7,478 nucleotides of DNA from Nanobdellota archaeon (lineage in GTDB: Archaea; Nanobdellota; Nanobdellia; SCGC-AAA011-G17; ARS1403), in assembly GCA_002688395.1 (NCBI GenBank), contig NZCU01000042.1, positions 1 through 7,478 of the forward strand, in the 5' to 3' direction. Shown here piece by piece: positions 5,462 to 7,478 of this stretch. Position 1 is the stretch's first letter. Every line of letters starts with the position of its first letter. The notes under the pieces are model-generated. The model was not told the origin of the DNA. It worked only from the letters and a program-made list of their open reading frames with translations, and searched no databases. A program made the translations under genes and the position numbers.

Positions 5462-6922
5462 ATGTACACTATATTAGATTGCTATACGGATGAAGCTGCT
5501 GGTTTAGGAGTTCCACCTTATTTAGGAACTTATCCTAGATATATTGCTGGGTATTTGAAAGGTAAAGTTAACTATCTAACTATAGATGATTTAAGATTGC
5601 ATAAAAAATATGATGGAAATGTAAAAGAGATAAAATTAAGAGATAAATCTCAGATTTCAACTTATAATTTAACTAAAAATAATGTTGGTAAAATTTTAGA
5701 TAAAACTAAAATATTAATTGTTATAGTTGGAGTACATGTTCCTGGGAAATATTTAAGTGCTATACCTGGAACTTTGAAAGAAGTTGTTCCGTTGATAAAG
5801 GATTTGAAATGTTTTAAAATTTTAACTGGTCCTGCTATATTTGGAAATCAATTATTTGGTGGAAAATTAAGTGAGGAAATTGAAGATAATATTTTTGATG
5901 AAGTAAGTGCTAATTTTTATAGATTTGGATATGAGGAAGTTGATAAAATCTCTGTTAAAGGAGCTAAGAAAATATTTTCTCAGATTAAAGAACCTAGAGT
6001 TATTGAAATTGAAACTGGAAGAGGATGTGATATTGGGAAATGTAGTTTTTGTTTAGAGCCAATTAAGAATAGAGTTGAATTTAGAGATAAAGAAAATGTG
6101 TTAAAAGAAATTGAAGAATTTTATAATTTAGGTGCTAGATATTTTAGATTAGGGAAACAAACATGTTTTTACACTTATCCTGAAGCTGTTAGTTTATTAG
6201 AAAATATTAATAAAAAGTTTAAGAAAATAAAAGTATTGCATATAGATAATGTTAATCCTGTTAAAGTTTTAATGGATAAAGATCATAAAATTACTAAGGC
6301 AATTGTTAAATATTGTACTAGTGGAAATATTGCTGCTTTTGGTGTTGAAAGTTTTGATGCTAAAGTTGTTAAAGAAAATACTTTAAATACTTCTCCTGAA
6401 GTTGCTATGAAAGCTATTGAAATAATAAATAAATATGGTAGAGAAATTGGGGAAGATGGGTTGCCCAAATTTTTACCTGGAATAAATATTATATTTGGGT
6501 TAATTGGAGAAAGTAAAAAAACACATAAAGCAAATATGAAATATTTGGATAAAATTTTAAGAAGTAATTTATTATTAAGAAGAATAAATATTAGGCAAGC
6601 TGCTGTTTTTAAGGGAACTAGTTTAATGGAAAAAGCTGGAAATAAATTTTTAAGAAAAAATAAAAAACATTATTGGAAATGGAGAAATGAAATTAGAAAT
6701 AAAATAGATAATGAAATGTTAAAGAAAGTTGTTCCTGTTAATACAATTTTAAATGATTGTTATGCTGAAATTTATGATGGAAATAAAACATTTTTAAGAC
6801 AATTTGGAACTTATCCGTTAGTTGTTGGTGTTGAAGGAAGGATTAAATTAAAGGAATTTTATAATGTTAAAATTAAGGAACATATGCAAAGAGGTTTAGG
6901 TGGAGAAATATGCTCTATTTAA
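5462..6922 (+). CDS. COG1031-type radical SAM protein with C-terminal TRAM-like domain
   Basis: This 486-residue protein starts MYTILDCYTDEAAGLGVPPYLGTYPRYIAG, as in the archaeal radical SAM group known as COG1031. An N-terminal B12-binding-like alpha/beta region is followed by ETGRGCDIGKCSFCLEP, whose Cys189, Cys194 and Cys197 form a CX4CX2C iron-sulfur site rather than the common CX3CX2C. A radical SAM barrel follows (AAFGVESFD, FLPGINIIFGLIGES). Residues about 424-486 (RQFGTYPLVVGVEG and on) resemble a TRAM domain, an RNA-binding module found in tRNA methylthiotransferases. COG1031 proteins usually continue into a helix-hairpin-helix; here the protein ends where that would begin. The reaction is unknown; an RNA-directed role is inferred. 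The ATG at 5462 fits a leaderless promoter; a GTG at 5450 would add four residues. It overlaps dphB by 13 nt, so the two form an operon. Confidence 0.85.
   Translation: MYTILDCYTDEAAGLGVPPYLGTYPRYIAGYLKGKVNYLTIDDLRLHKKYDGNVKEIKLRDKSQISTYNLTKNNVGKILDKTKILIVIVGVHVPGKYLSAIPGTLKEVVPLIKDLKCFKILTGPAIFGNQLFGGKLSEEIEDNIFDEVSANFYRFGYEEVDKISVKGAKKIFSQIKEPRVIEIETGRGCDIGKCSFCLEPIKNRVEFRDKENVLKEIEEFYNLGARYFRLGKQTCFYTYPEAVSLLENINKKFKKIKVLHIDNVNPVKVLMDKDHKITKAIVKYCTSGNIAAFGVESFDAKVVKENTLNTSPEVAMKAIEIINKYGREIGEDGLPKFLPGINIIFGLIGESKKTHKANMKYLDKILRSNLLLRRINIRQAAVFKGTSLMEKAGNKFLRKNKKHYWKWRNEIRNKIDNEMLKKVVPVNTILNDCYAEIYDGNKTFLRQFGTYPLVVGVEGRIKLKEFYNVKIKEHMQRGLGGEICSI
6898..6903 (+). promoter_or_regulatory. Shine-Dalgarno-like site of dphB
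   Basis: AGGTGG lies 6 nt before the dphB ATG, inside the end of the radical SAM gene, and partly matches the archaeal consensus GGAGGTGA. It is the only gene start in the window with such a site, as expected for an internal operon gene where the first genes are leaderless. Confidence 0.55.
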
Positions 6923-7478
6923 TAGGAATTGGGTTAGGGAATGAGAAAAGTATTTCTGTAGAAGGTAGTGAAATTATAAAGAAATGTGATAAAGTTTATT
7001 TAGAAAATTACACTTCTAAGATTAATATGAAAGATAATTTTGAAAAAGTTGGAAGAGAATTTGTGGAAAATTTTAATGTTTTAGAAGCTAAAGATAAAGA
7101 TGTTGCGTTTTTGATTATTGGAGATGTTTTTTCCGCCACTACACATATTAGTTTATTTAATGAGGCTAAAGATAATGATGTTGATGTAAAAGTAATTAAT
7201 AATGCTAGTATATTAACGGCTGTTGGTATTACTGGATTGATACTATATAACTTTGGGAAAGTAGCTTCTATACCTTTTGATAATAAAAATGTTGAAGGGC
7301 CTATTAGAATTTTAAATGATAATCAAATGATAAATACACATACTTTATTTTTATTAGATTTAAATCCTGCAGAAAATAAATATTTGAGTATTAAAGAAGG
7401 TGTTAAATATTTAGAGAAAAGAGGGGTTAATACTAAAATAATTGCTTGTGCAAGATTAGGGAGTAAAGATTTTAAAAT
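6910..7478 (+). CDS. dphB: Diphthine synthase, N-terminal 189 residues
   Basis: Diphthine synthase methylates the modified histidine of elongation factor 2 with S-adenosylmethionine during diphthamide synthesis, in the cytoplasm. Visible family marks are MLYLIGIGLGNEKSISVEG at the start, CDKVYLENYTS (26-36), GDVFSATTH (71-79) in the place of the usual GDPxxATTH, INNASILTAVGITGLILYNFGK (96-117), and an ACARLGS segment near the edge. The gene is cut by the right window edge with 189 of an expected roughly 250-265 residues. The ATG at 6910 is preceded by AGGTGG and overlaps the end of the radical SAM gene by 13 nt, so translation is probably coupled. Confidence 0.95.
   Translation, partial: MLYLIGIGLGNEKSISVEGSEIIKKCDKVYLENYTSKINMKDNFEKVGREFVENFNVLEAKDKDVAFLIIGDVFSATTHISLFNEAKDNDVDVKVINNASILTAVGITGLILYNFGKVASIPFDNKNVEGPIRILNDNQMINTHTLFLLDLNPAENKYLSIKEGVKYLEKRGVNTKIIACARLGSKDFK

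Noticed and set aside
5410..5469. Lipoprotein start at the upstream ATG 5469
   Set aside because: It would add 20 residues before a proper signal peptide, cover the promoter element and overlap the divergent gene.
6283..6468. Minus-strand frame inside the radical SAM gene
   Set aside because: It is antisense to a conserved part of the radical SAM barrel and looks like a shadow of it.
1..7478. CRISPR array, insertion sequence or long repeats
   Set aside because: I saw no regularly spaced direct repeats, terminal inverted repeats or transposase motifs.

Overview
The window looks like a piece of an archaeal chromosome, most probably from a small, AT-rich DPANN-type archaeon (Woesearchaeota/Pacearchaeota/Nanoarchaeota-like); the phylum is an inference. 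The archaeal signs are a diphthine synthase (dphB), a COG1031-type radical SAM protein, a tRNA-Glu with an intron at position 37/38, tRNA genes without an encoded CCA, and TATA-like boxes about 26-28 nt upstream of start codons, which implies leaderless transcripts. The coding DNA is strongly AT-rich and the proteins are lysine/asparagine-rich.

Left part (1-3003, minus strand). In order of transcription: tRNA-His(GTG), a free-standing LAGLIDADG endonuclease-like gene, hisS with its own leaderless promoter, a short puzzling interval holding what may be a frameshifted 33-codon gene, and the first 148 codons of an S51 (peptidase E-like) protein that runs off the left edge. The endonuclease gene lies exactly between tRNA-His and the enzyme that charges it.

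Middle (3004-3292). A 181-bp intergenic region holds TATA-like boxes and a conspicuously GC-rich 50-bp island that could be a leaderless 19-codon ORF or a small RNA. It is followed on the plus strand by tRNA-Glu(CTC), which is split by a 33-nt intron.

Right part (3295-7478). A 704-residue predicted lipoprotein (one cysteine, at the lipobox; Ig-like domains; C-terminal beta-propeller-like repeats) is transcribed leftward. It faces away from a radical SAM/TRAM gene, and both start codons lie 26-27 nt from one shared palindromic TATA-like element. The radical SAM gene overlaps dphB by 13 nt with a Shine-Dalgarno-like AGGTGG before the dphB start; dphB runs off the right edge.

The annotated genes serve translation (two tRNAs, HisRS, diphthamide synthesis on EF2, possibly RNA modification by the radical SAM protein), plus one selfish or formerly selfish element and one surface protein. 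I see no CRISPR array, transposon, rRNA or obvious defence system. The least explained items are the GC-rich island at 3051-3110, the slippery-site mini-gene at 445-545 and the symmetric divergent promoter at 5429-5442.
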